Source of the DNA: RGIG3002 sp964449325
Lineage (GTDB): Bacteria; Bacillota; Clostridia; Lachnospirales; Lachnospiraceae
Direction: 5' to 3'
Assembly (NCBI GenBank): GCA_964449325.1
Contig: CAYUYJ010000003.1
Location: 124,001-188,000, forward strand
DNA: 64,000 bases
The translations under genes and the position numbers were made by a program. Within the stretch, counting starts at the first letter, position 1; the number at the start of each line of letters is the position of its first letter. The notes beneath the pieces are model-generated. The model was not told the DNA's origin and made no database searches. It was given only the letters and a program-made list of their open reading frames with translations. Positions 26,278-33,414 of this stretch are shown in pieces.

Positions 26278-27241
26278 GCCGGTGAATAACGGAAAATGGT
26301 ATGAGAACATAACAAAAGAAAAAGTGCGTAGATTCATGCTTGGCTCAAAAGAAAAAGAAGGCTTCTTGAAAATGTTCCTTATCTATGCACTGTTAATATG
26401 TATTGGATTTATTTATCTTTATCCGGTACTTTACATGATAAGCAACAGCTTTATGACCTTGGATGATTTGCTGGATTCTTCCATTAACTGGATTCCCAGC
26501 TCGCTGAATTTATCCAACTATGCGCAGGCTGCGGCAAGTATGGATTTCTGGAAATCCCTTGGACAGAGTATTATTATTGCAGGTGTACCAACGTTATGTA
26601 ATGTAATCTCCTGTTCGTTGATTGGATATGGACTGGCACGTTTCGAATTTCCGGGAAAGAAAATTGTGTTTGCAATTATTATCTTTTCCTTTGTACTGCC
26701 GAGCCAGATTACCATGATTCCTACCTATGTACTTTATTCCAACATGGGAATTTTAGGAACGATTTGGGCATTCATTTTACCTTCCCTTTTAGGTATGGGT
26801 ATTAACGGACCGATATTTATTTTGATTTTCTATCAGTTCTTTAAACAGGTGCCGAAGGTATTGATTGAGGCAGCGCAGATTGACGGAGCCGGTTATTTGA
26901 AATCCTTCATAAAGATTTCCGTACCGTCCGCAGCACCGGCGATTATTACGGTATCCTTGTTTTCTTTTGTATGGTACTGGAATGAATCATATCTGACGGA
27001 GATGTATGTATCCGGTGTTACGACGAAGTCGGGATGGTCGTCTCTGATTATCCAGCTGGATAACTTTGCTTCAAACTATTCCAGTTATGCCACCACGGCA
27101 ACCAATGCGGTTACGAACATTAATGAGTCGATTAATATGGCCGGAACGATGTTGTCGATTTTGCCATTACTTTTATTATATTTTGTATTGCAGAGATATT
27201 TTGTGGAAAGTATCGACAAGACGGGTATTACAGGCGAATAA
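26207..27241 (+). CDS. Sugar ABC transporter permease (MalG-like), second pair
   Basis: A 344-residue permease with a long basic N-terminal cytoplasmic tail (~60 residues) before the first helix, six helices, and the EAA loop IEAAQIDGAGYLKSFIKISVPSAAPAI. The ATG at 26207 has AAAGGAG about 11 bases upstream and lies inside the previous gene; a later Met at 26258 lacks an SD. It is the last gene of the operon and is followed by a strong terminator. Confidence 0.88.
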   Translation: MPKRLKKQDKNANTQPTMAAAITRPVNNGKWYENITKEKVRRFMLGSKEKEGFLKMFLIYALLICIGFIYLYPVLYMISNSFMTLDDLLDSSINWIPSSLNLSNYAQAAASMDFWKSLGQSIIIAGVPTLCNVISCSLIGYGLARFEFPGKKIVFAIIIFSFVLPSQITMIPTYVLYSNMGILGTIWAFILPSLLGMGINGPIFILIFYQFFKQVPKVLIEAAQIDGAGYLKSFIKISVPSAAPAIITVSLFSFVWYWNESYLTEMYVSGVTTKSGWSSLIIQLDNFASNYSSYATTATNAVTNINESINMAGTMLSILPLLLLYFVLQRYFVESIDKTGITGE

Positions 27242-27257
27242 TGAAACATGTATGGGA

Positions 27258-27285
27258 AGCTGCTCCTTTTTGGGGCAGCTTTTTT
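27258..27285 (+). terminator. Terminator of the seven-gene transport operon
   Basis: Nine-bp stem AGCTGCTCC / GGGGCAGCT with one wobble, 5-nt loop and a six-T tail. Confidence 0.85.
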
Positions 27286-27415
27286 GAGTATTTGAGGGCT
27301 GGTAGAGGACGAGCAGGTATTGATATTATGTAAAACATTGCTCAAGAAAGGTGTATCTGTTATAGTTATGGAAGAGAAAAAATTGCTGACAGAAGCAATA
27401 GGAAGAGGAAAGAAG

Positions 27416-28720
27416 ATGATGAAAAAATATTGGAAACGAATTCTGAGCGTTATATGTTTATTACTGATACTTTTTGCCGGCTTTATCTATTTTTGTGTGC
27501 CGATTCAGATGGGTGGAAATCGTCCGCAGAGTATGAAGTCGCTTCCCCTTGATATGGTATTATCGAAGGAAGAGGTGGAAGAAGACAGAATGCAGGCAAT
27601 ACAATTTGTAGAGGATGTGCATCCTTATTTTGTTCTTGAGAAAGAGCAGTCTGCTTATGAGGAGGCTCGACAAAACTATATTGATGCAACTTTAACAGAG
27701 ATGAGTATCGGTGATTTTCAAGCAGCCACGGCAGAGTATTTGTGTTTTTTTGCCGATGGTCATACGAAAGTCTGGTGGGAGGAAGAGGAATACATTTTGT
27801 TAGAACAGGTTTATCAGGATGGAAAAACATACCTCACAGAAGATGATAAAGTTACAGATATATGGGTAACAGAAATTGGCGGGGTAGACATAGAGACTAT
27901 TTATGAAACAATGGCTCGTGTTTTTCCGGCAGAAAATGATATGGCTGTTGTGATTAACAGAAATAAATATATAACCGGAAGAAATATTCTTACACTTGCC
28001 GGTGCAGAGATTGTCGAAGATAGCGTTATGGTGACGTATTCAGATGGTTCCACAAAAGATTATAAGTTTGTGCAGGCACCCTATAATAATGGTGAATGGA
28101 AATCTAACAATTGGTATATGGATGGAGATATCTTTGTAGTTGATTTTAATGAATGTGTAGATGATGATAATCTAAAAACAATTGCTTCAGAACTGCAGAG
28201 TGCAATCAGTCAGGGGTGTGACAAGGTTATCATAGACGCCAGAGGAAACGGCGGTGGAGATTCTAATGCCTGTGTGCGATTGTTAGATGCGATGAGAATG
28301 GAACCACCACAATATGGCATGTTTATTCGCTATTCGTCGGAAGCGAAAGAACAAGTCGGACATTTGCGTAAAAGTGGCACATTCAGATGCCATGCTTCAA
28401 AAAAGAGCAAGACGAATGAAGCAGTAAATCTGGTTGTCCTTTCTGACAGATATACCTTCAGTTCCGCAACTATGTTATGCGTATTTGTCCGAGATGGTAA
28501 TCTGGGTACGCTGATTGGAGAGCCAAGCTCAAATATGCCAAGCAACTATGGTGATATTCTTTATTTACCGCTACAGAATTCGCATTTATTTGCATGTGTT
28601 TCACATAAGCAGTTTATCAGACCGGATGAAGATAATAAGGAACGAATGCTCGTTCCGGATATACAGACAAGTGCTGAAGAAGCTTACGATAAAGCTGTTA
28701 CATATTTACATGAAAAATAA
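27416..28720 (+). CDS. S41 family (C-terminal processing-like) peptidase
   Basis: A 434-residue membrane-anchored serine peptidase-like protein. One hydrophobic helix follows a basic start (about residues 10-30), so the catalytic part is outside the membrane. The S41 core is visible as VIIDARGNGGGDSNACVRLLDA and VVLSDRYTFSSATMLCVFVRDG; the Ser after TFS is the likely nucleophile. A clear PDZ domain is not obvious. Start 27416 (or 27419) follows AGAGGAAAG; the frame extends to a TTG at 27320 without support. Stand-alone gene between two terminators; substrate unknown. Confidence 0.78.
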   Translation: MMKKYWKRILSVICLLLILFAGFIYFCVPIQMGGNRPQSMKSLPLDMVLSKEEVEEDRMQAIQFVEDVHPYFVLEKEQSAYEEARQNYIDATLTEMSIGDFQAATAEYLCFFADGHTKVWWEEEEYILLEQVYQDGKTYLTEDDKVTDIWVTEIGGVDIETIYETMARVFPAENDMAVVINRNKYITGRNILTLAGAEIVEDSVMVTYSDGSTKDYKFVQAPYNNGEWKSNNWYMDGDIFVVDFNECVDDDNLKTIASELQSAISQGCDKVIIDARGNGGGDSNACVRLLDAMRMEPPQYGMFIRYSSEAKEQVGHLRKSGTFRCHASKKSKTNEAVNLVVLSDRYTFSSATMLCVFVRDGNLGTLIGEPSSNMPSNYGDILYLPLQNSHLFACVSHKQFIRPDEDNKERMLVPDIQTSAEEAYDKAVTYLHEK

Positions 28721-28781
28721 TGAGACGACATAATAAACTGATTGATTAAAGTGATAATTTAGCCCGAGGTTAGAAAAAGTG

Positions 28782-28826
28782 TATGCCACAAATCGAAAAT
28801 TACTTTTGATTTGTGGCATATTTTTG
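28782..28826 (+). terminator. Terminator after the S41 peptidase gene
   Basis: Perfect 13-bp stem TATGCCACAAATC (28782-28794) / GATTTGTGGCATA (28808-28820) followed by TTTTTG. Confidence 0.85.
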
Positions 28827-28872
28827 TTCTATTCCCGGAGAACTCTTAAGTTCTAGGGAAAATCTTCCCACA

Positions 28873-28916
28873 TTTAACAAAACTTAAACAAAAGTCAAAC
28901 AATGAATAAACAAAAG
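28873..28916. promoter_or_regulatory. Four tandem 11-bp repeats, response-regulator site candidate
   Basis: The 44 bases divide into TTTAACAAAAC, TTAAACAAAAG, TCAAACAATGA and ATAAACAAAAG. An 11-bp spacing of direct repeats is typical for OmpR/PhoB-type regulators. A closely matching pair lies at 29720-29741, upstream of the operon encoding such a regulator. Confidence 0.6.
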
Positions 28917-28974
28917 CAGGGTAATCTTGATATATCAAATGTAACAAAAAAATTAAAGAAGGAGATATAAGAAA

Positions 28975-29235
28975 ATGGCAAAATCAAAGTTCGTAAAAGT
29001 AAATGAGAAAATCGCTGAAAGTGTAGTGGGCGGCTACAAGAAAATCGAAGAAGGCGTAGTCGGAGGTTATAAAAAAATCGAGGATGGAGCAGTAGGAGGC
29101 TTCAATAAAATTGCAGATAAGTTCGTTGACAATTTTTTGACTAAAGAAGGCGAGTCTGTAGAAGAGGCAAAAGAAAGATTATCTGCAGAACAGAAAGCAA
29201 GAGAAGAAACAAGAAGAAAGGCAGGTATTAAATAA
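28975..29235 (+). CDS. Small protein made of 11-residue amphipathic repeats
   Basis: An 86-residue, highly charged protein without signal peptide. Residues 4-58 divide into five 11-residue units; the central three are ESVVGGYKKIE, EGVVGGYKKIE and DGAVGGFNKIA, with SKFVKVNEKIA before and DKFVDNFLTKE after. Such 11-mers form long amphipathic helices on membranes (as in synuclein- or LEA-like proteins). The C-terminal 25 residues are Glu/Lys/Arg/Ala rich and likely helical. It has a good SD (AAGGAGATATAAGAAA) and shares one base (TAATG) with the next membrane-protein gene. Function unknown; membrane-surface binding is an inference. Confidence 0.72.
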   Translation: MAKSKFVKVNEKIAESVVGGYKKIEEGVVGGYKKIEDGAVGGFNKIADKFVDNFLTKEGESVEEAKERLSAEQKAREETRRKAGIK

Positions 29236-29603
29236 TGAAAAAGAGTACATTTGTAGCTATGATTTTAGGAACAATCGGAGGCATTTTGTTTGCACTTGGA
29301 ATGTGCATGTCACTGATCCCGGAGTGGAATGCATTCAGACCGGGTGTCATTATGGGAGTGATTGGCGCAGTTGTGCTATTGATTATGGTATTTGTATGGA
29401 GAAGGATGGAAAACAAAGAACCGATTAAGCTGTCAGGAAAAACGATAGGTGCAACACTGCTCGGAATTGTTGGAGCCTTGCTGTTAGGTGTCGGTATGTG
29501 TCTTACAATGGTTTGGAGTCATATGGTTGCCGGAATTGTAATCGGAATCGTTGGTATCATTGTTCTTCTCTGCCTGATTCCTTTTATCAAAGGTTTAAAA
29601 TAA
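29235..29603 (+). CDS. Membrane protein with internal duplication
   Basis: A 122-residue protein with four hydrophobic helices. The two halves resemble each other: LGTIGGILFALGMCMSLIPEW in the first and LGIVGALLLGVGMCLTMVWSH in the second, each followed by GVIxGVIGAVVLL-like helices, so a two-helix unit was duplicated. A short basic linker (RRMENKEPIKLSGK) joins them. It overlaps the stop of the 11-mer-repeat gene by one base and ends before a terminator. Function unknown. Confidence 0.75.
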   Translation: MKKSTFVAMILGTIGGILFALGMCMSLIPEWNAFRPGVIMGVIGAVVLLIMVFVWRRMENKEPIKLSGKTIGATLLGIVGALLLGVGMCLTMVWSHMVAGIVIGIVGIIVLLCLIPFIKGLK

Positions 29604-29614
29604 AAAGGTTAGGG

Positions 29615-29646
29615 TGCGGTAGAATCAAAGTCTGCCGCATCTTTTT
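29615..29646 (+). terminator. Terminator after the two-gene membrane unit
   Basis: Nine-bp stem TGCGGTAGA / TCTGCCGCA (one wobble pair) and a T-rich tail. Confidence 0.8.
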
Positions 29647-29719
29647 GTGTGAAACAGTTCCTCAAAATCGAAGTGCAAAGGTTTCACAGAAAGCAATTTA
29701 TGTTCACACTTTAGACATA

Positions 29720-29741
29720 ATTTACAAACAAAACTCAAACA
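29720..29741. promoter_or_regulatory. Second 11-bp tandem repeat site, upstream of the TCS operon
   Basis: ACAAACAAAAC and TCAAACAAATC lie side by side; AAACAAAACTCAAACAA (29726-29742) differs by one base from 28886-28902. A -10-like TATTAT lies at 29751-29756. The shared sequence implies joint control, probably by the response regulator at 30729. Confidence 0.55.
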
Positions 29742-29796
29742 AATCCGGTTTATTATAAAATAAAAAGAAAAGTGTGCTTAAAAGGAAATTTTATAT

Positions 29797-30705
29797 ATGA
29801 AAAAACAAAAAGAAGCAAAGAAGAAAAAATTAAGCAGATATATTCCTTCGTTACGTTTTCGATACCGGGTTTTTTTGTATTTTGTAACGATTGCCTGCAT
29901 TACACTTGCTCTATTGGATGTGACTGTTCATTGTTTTCCTTATATTGCAAGCATTATATTTTATGTGTCAGCAGCTGTTACACTTACTGCAAGCTGCTAT
30001 TATATCATTATTCATATCAGGCAAGATATCAGGGAGATTATAAAACCGGCAATCGCAGCAAATCCATATGCGAATAAAGTAACAACTGATTACAGATGGA
30101 GAACTATTCTGTTGGCTGTACCCGGAATGGTGAGTAATATTATCTTTGCGGCATTCAACGGTGTAATCGGAATCACCAGTCACTCGGCGTGGTTTGGTAC
30201 TCTGTCAGCATATTATATTCTGTTAAGTATCATGCGGGCAGGAATTGTCAGGCAGGAAAGAAAGCTTGCTGTTATCAAAGAAAAAAAGGAGCATATGAGG
30301 CAGGAACAGTCTGTTTACCGCAGAAATAGTGTGCTGTTTATATTTATGGCAGTCGTATTGGCAGGAGCGGTTATTCTGCTTTTAAATGCCCAGGGCGGTA
30401 AAAATTATCCCGGGTTTACGATATATGCGGTGGCGGCATATACTTTTTATAAGATTATCATGTCCACGATACAGGTGGTTAAGGTAGGAAAAAGAAAATC
30501 ACCGCTCCTTTCCATAACCAGAAGAATCGGATATATTGATGCCTGTGTTTCCATTCTGACACTTCAGACGGCGATGTTTGCTTCTTTTGCCAATGGGGAG
30601 GAAGAATATATAAAACTGATGAATGGAATAACCGGAGCAGCCCTATGTGTGATGGTTTTAGGCTTAGGAATACAGGGTATCTGCTCTTCAAAAAGAGAAA
30701 AGTAA
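29797..30705 (+). CDS. Polytopic membrane protein upstream of a two-component system
   Basis: A 302-residue integral membrane protein with about eight hydrophobic helices, a very basic start (KKQKEAKKKKLSRY) and a basic cytoplasmic loop in the middle (about residues 150-175, RQERKLAVIKEKKEHMRQEQ). I do not recognise the family. The TATATG start has AAAGGAAA upstream. It is first in an apparent operon with the response regulator, histidine kinase and another membrane protein, so it may be a sensed or regulated envelope component. Confidence 0.7.
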   Translation: MKKQKEAKKKKLSRYIPSLRFRYRVFLYFVTIACITLALLDVTVHCFPYIASIIFYVSAAVTLTASCYYIIIHIRQDIREIIKPAIAANPYANKVTTDYRWRTILLAVPGMVSNIIFAAFNGVIGITSHSAWFGTLSAYYILLSIMRAGIVRQERKLAVIKEKKEHMRQEQSVYRRNSVLFIFMAVVLAGAVILLLNAQGGKNYPGFTIYAVAAYTFYKIIMSTIQVVKVGKRKSPLLSITRRIGYIDACVSILTLQTAMFASFANGEEEYIKLMNGITGAALCVMVLGLGIQGICSSKREK

Positions 30706-30728
30706 TTTGCGAAAAGGAGGGAATTAAA

Positions 30729-31400
30729 ATGATTCATATTCTTGTGGTGGAAGATGATGCAAACTTAAATCAGATTGTCTGCACTTATCTGAATGACAGC
30801 GGATTTCAGGCAAAGGGGTGCCTGTCTGCAAACCAGGCGTATGAGGAAATGTATAATAATCTGTATGAGCTTATTATTTCAGATATTATGATGCCGGAAA
30901 TTGATGGATTTGAATTTGCTCAGACTGTCAGGGAGGTAAATAAAACTATTCCCATTTTATTTATGTCGGCAAAGGATGATTTACCGTCCAAGCAAAAGGG
31001 ATTTCAACTGGGAATTGACGACTACATGGTAAAACCTATTGAACTGGGTGAATTACTGCTTCGTGTAAGGGCACTGCTTCGCAGGGCAAATATAGAAATG
31101 GAACGAAAAATTACAGTAGGCAATTTGGAACTGGATGCGGATGGGATGAGTGCCATGATTGACGGAGAAGAAATCAGTCTTACCACAAGAGAATTTAATA
31201 TCATATATAAACTGTTATCTTATCCGAAAAAGACATTTTCCAGAGCACAGCTCATGGATGAATTTTGGGGAATAGACAGCGATACCAATCTTCGTGCTGT
31301 AGACGTGTATGTTACAAAGCTTAGGGATAAGCTTTCGGCATGTGATGGATTTAAGATTGTAACAGTGAGAGGTCTTGGATATAAGGTGGTATTGGTATGA
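30729..31400 (+). CDS. OmpR-family response regulator
   Basis: A 223-residue two-domain regulator. The receiver domain has Asp9/Asp10, phospho-acceptor Asp52 in ISDIMMPEIDG, and Lys in DYMVKPIEL. The C-terminal winged helix (about 125-223) shows SLTTREFNIIYKLL, FSRAQLMDEFWG and VTVRGLGYKVV. ATG 30729 follows AAAGGAGGGAATTAAA; the upstream frame overlaps the preceding gene. Its stop overlaps the kinase start (ATGA). The likely targets are the 11-bp repeat sites at 28873-28916 and 29720-29741. Confidence 0.93.
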   Translation: MIHILVVEDDANLNQIVCTYLNDSGFQAKGCLSANQAYEEMYNNLYELIISDIMMPEIDGFEFAQTVREVNKTIPILFMSAKDDLPSKQKGFQLGIDDYMVKPIELGELLLRVRALLRRANIEMERKITVGNLELDADGMSAMIDGEEISLTTREFNIIYKLLSYPKKTFSRAQLMDEFWGIDSDTNLRAVDVYVTKLRDKLSACDGFKIVTVRGLGYKVVLV

Positions 31401-32497
31401 TAAAAGGGAAAAATAAAAATTATGGACCGGTGAAAGAGAGCAGATTTCCTCCATCTTTATTTGCGATTTTTCTTGTGATACTTCTTTTGATGTCCGGTGT
31501 CCATACAGGATTGATTGTACTTATGAATCGCATGGAATGGAATACGGTAGTGCAGACGCTCGTTCCAATGATTTATTGGGGGATGGTTGCGGTGGCACTT
31601 ACTTTGTTTACGAGAAGAAAAATCCGTGCTGCCTATGAAGAACCCATGCATAAACTGGCAGAAGCTACCAGTCGGGTAGCGAACGGGGATTTTTCTGTGT
31701 ATGTTCCTACACTTCATACACAGGATAAAAGGGATTATCTTGATGTGATGATTATGGATTTTAATAAAATGGTGGAGGAACTGGGGAGCATTGAAACACT
31801 GAAGACTGATTTTGTGTCGAATGTATCTCATGAAATGAAGACTCCCATTGCCATAATCAAGAATTATGCAGAGTTACTGAAAGCAGAACGTATTACAGAA
31901 GAACAGAGAAAAGAATATGCGGAAAGTATTGAAGGAGCAGCAATGAGGCTTTCCAACTTAATTAGCAATATTCTGAAACTGAATAAACTGGAAAACCAGA
32001 GGATAACTCCGGAAGTAGAGACTTATGACGTGTGCAGACAGTTATGTGAATGTATTCTTCAGCTTGAAGATTCGTGGGACGAAAAGGAAATAGAGTTGGA
32101 GACAGAGATAGAGGACATGGCGATGGTGGAAGCGGATGAGAGCCTTCTGGAACTTGTGTGGAACAATCTTTTGTCTAATGCAATCAAGTTTACGGAACCG
32201 GGGGGAATCATTACCGTGCGACAAACCTCGGAGGAAGGTCTTGTAAAAATATCTGTTTCAGACACGGGATGCGGTATGGACAGTAACATCATGAAACATA
32301 TATTTGACAAGTTTTATCAGGGAGATTCTTCTCATGCAAAAGAAGGTAACGGGCTGGGGCTGGCATTGGTAAAACGGGTGCTGGAATTATTGGATGGCGA
32401 TATCCAGGTTCTCAGCGAAAAAGGAAAGGGGAGTACCTTTCTTGTTACCTTGTCTGCAGCAGGTGTACCTAGAAATGAGGATGGAGGAAATCAGTAA
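31397..32497 (+). CDS. Sensor histidine kinase
   Basis: A 366-residue membrane kinase. Two helices (about residues 20-42 and 53-72) flank a very short outside loop, so it likely senses within or through the membrane. A HAMP domain (about 73-130), HisKA with His145 in FVSNVSHEMKTPIAIIKNYAELL, and HATPase_c with LVWNNLLSNAIKF (N box), VSDTGCGM (G1) and GNGLGLAL (G2) follow. It is translated with the cognate regulator upstream (4-bp overlap). The short extracytoplasmic loop resembles kinases that monitor membrane proteins or transporters. Confidence 0.93.
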   Translation: MIKGKNKNYGPVKESRFPPSLFAIFLVILLLMSGVHTGLIVLMNRMEWNTVVQTLVPMIYWGMVAVALTLFTRRKIRAAYEEPMHKLAEATSRVANGDFSVYVPTLHTQDKRDYLDVMIMDFNKMVEELGSIETLKTDFVSNVSHEMKTPIAIIKNYAELLKAERITEEQRKEYAESIEGAAMRLSNLISNILKLNKLENQRITPEVETYDVCRQLCECILQLEDSWDEKEIELETEIEDMAMVEADESLLELVWNNLLSNAIKFTEPGGIITVRQTSEEGLVKISVSDTGCGMDSNIMKHIFDKFYQGDSSHAKEGNGLGLALVKRVLELLDGDIQVLSEKGKGSTFLVTLSAAGVPRNEDGGNQ

Positions 32498-33054
32498 TGG
32501 AAGATATAGAAACAAAGAGAAAAGAATTTGTGGGATATGAATATAAAGAGGTAAATGCAGATAAAAGCAGAGTTTCTTTTCTGTTGGATGGATATGAGAA
32601 TTTTGGATGGGAATTAGATGGGAATATGATAGAGACTTCCATAGAAAACAGAAATCCTCAGAAACAAAATAAAGTAACCCTGCGACTCAAACGAAACCGG
32701 AAGATTATAAATAAAATGGAACTGACAAGGCTCCAGAAAAATTTTGAAAGCTGTGTCAGGGAAATTGAAATGTTGGAAAAATCAAAAAATTCCGCAGCGA
32801 CTATATATGCACTTATTATTGCAGTTGCAGGTACCGCATTTATGGCTGGGGCAACTTTTGCGGTGACGGCACAGCCGCCTCAAATAATCTTGTGTATACT
32901 ACTTGCTATACCGGGCTTTATCGGGTGGATACTTCCCTATTTTGTTTATATGAAGGTGCTTGGAAAGCAGACAGAAAAAGTAATACCGCTGATTGAAGAA
33001 AAGTATGATGAGATTTATGAGATATGCGAAAAGGGAAGTCGGTTATTATTTTGA
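32497..33054 (+). CDS. Two-helix membrane protein at the end of the TCS operon
   Basis: A 185-residue protein that shares one base with the kinase stop (TAATG). The first ~100 residues are cytoplasmic and charged (VGYEYKEVNADKSRVSFLLDGYENFGWELDG, a pattern of a small alpha/beta domain, then a helical segment). Two hydrophobic helices follow (about 103-125 and 130-153) and a charged C-terminal helix. I do not recognise the family beyond a weak likeness to small bacterial proteins with a DUF4177-like start. It may modulate the kinase. Confidence 0.7.
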   Translation: MEDIETKRKEFVGYEYKEVNADKSRVSFLLDGYENFGWELDGNMIETSIENRNPQKQNKVTLRLKRNRKIINKMELTRLQKNFESCVREIEMLEKSKNSAATIYALIIAVAGTAFMAGATFAVTAQPPQIILCILLAIPGFIGWILPYFVYMKVLGKQTEKVIPLIEEKYDEIYEICEKGSRLLF

Positions 33055-33081
33055 AAGAATCGTTATGAAAATAATTTCAGT

Positions 33082-33127
33082 AAAAACAAGGCATATAGCT
33101 CCATTTTGGAGACGTGTCTTGTTTTTT
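33082..33127 (+). terminator. Terminator of the TCS operon
   Basis: AAACAAGGCA pairs with TGTCTTGTTT (one wobble), with an inner CTCC/GGAG stem, followed by a T-run. Confidence 0.75.
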
Positions 33128-33320
33128 TGCTTCTCAATATTGCGAACAATAATATTATGAAAAATAAAAAAAACCATATAATTCTAAAGGTTATAGTAAA
33201 GTTGCACAAAAAAGAGTAGACAAAATATGGTTTTAGAGACATAGTTATTGTGAAAAACAGAAATATTTTAGAAAAAGCTATTTTATTTTAATAAAAGGTA
33301 TACAAATAAATTATCATTTG

Positions 33321-33329
33321 TGCTATAAT
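33321..33329 (+). promoter_or_regulatory. Extended -10 promoter of sugar-binding lipoprotein operon
   Basis: TGCTATAAT is an extended -10 element (TGn-TATAAT). The -35 region is weak (TACAAA at 33301), as usual for such promoters. The start codon is 86 bp downstream. Confidence 0.55.
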
Positions 33330-33346
33330 GTATCCATGAGATGAAG

Positions 33347-33369
33347 TTACAAAATTCATGGTTTTGTAA
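33347..33369. promoter_or_regulatory. Palindromic operator candidate in the leader
   Basis: TTACAAAA-N7-TTTTGTAA is a perfect 8-bp-arm inverted repeat, beginning 18 bp after the -10 box, which is a classic position for a repressor. The regulator is not known. Confidence 0.5.
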
Positions 33370-33414
33370 GTAGAGTGATTGCCTGTAACGGCAGGCAGAA
33401 GGGAGCAGAAAAAC

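Larger units (their letters stand above)
33128..33414. other. AT-rich intergenic region upstream of sugar-binding lipoprotein
   Basis: Together with the terminator this is a 360-bp gap without a gene. It holds a long-spaced inverted repeat (AAAACCATAT 33170-33179 / ATATGGTTTT 33225-33234), the extended -10 promoter at 33321-33329, the palindrome at 33347-33369, and a small leader hairpin (TGCCTG / CAGGCA near 33380-33397). No further gene is seen. Confidence 0.5.

Noticed and set aside
27320..27415. N-terminal extension of the S41 peptidase from TTG 27320
   Set aside because: No SD precedes the TTG, and the ATG at 27416 gives a normal signal-anchor start with SD.
28984..29148. Possible CRISPR-like or tandem DNA repeat at the 11-mer protein gene
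   Set aside because: The DNA periodicity is 33 bp and comes from the coding of 11-residue protein repeats; there are no unique spacers.
33138..33146. TATTGCGAA shared with 48184-48192
   Set aside because: A 9-base match in AT-rich intergenic DNA without consistent position relative to a promoter; too short to claim a common site.
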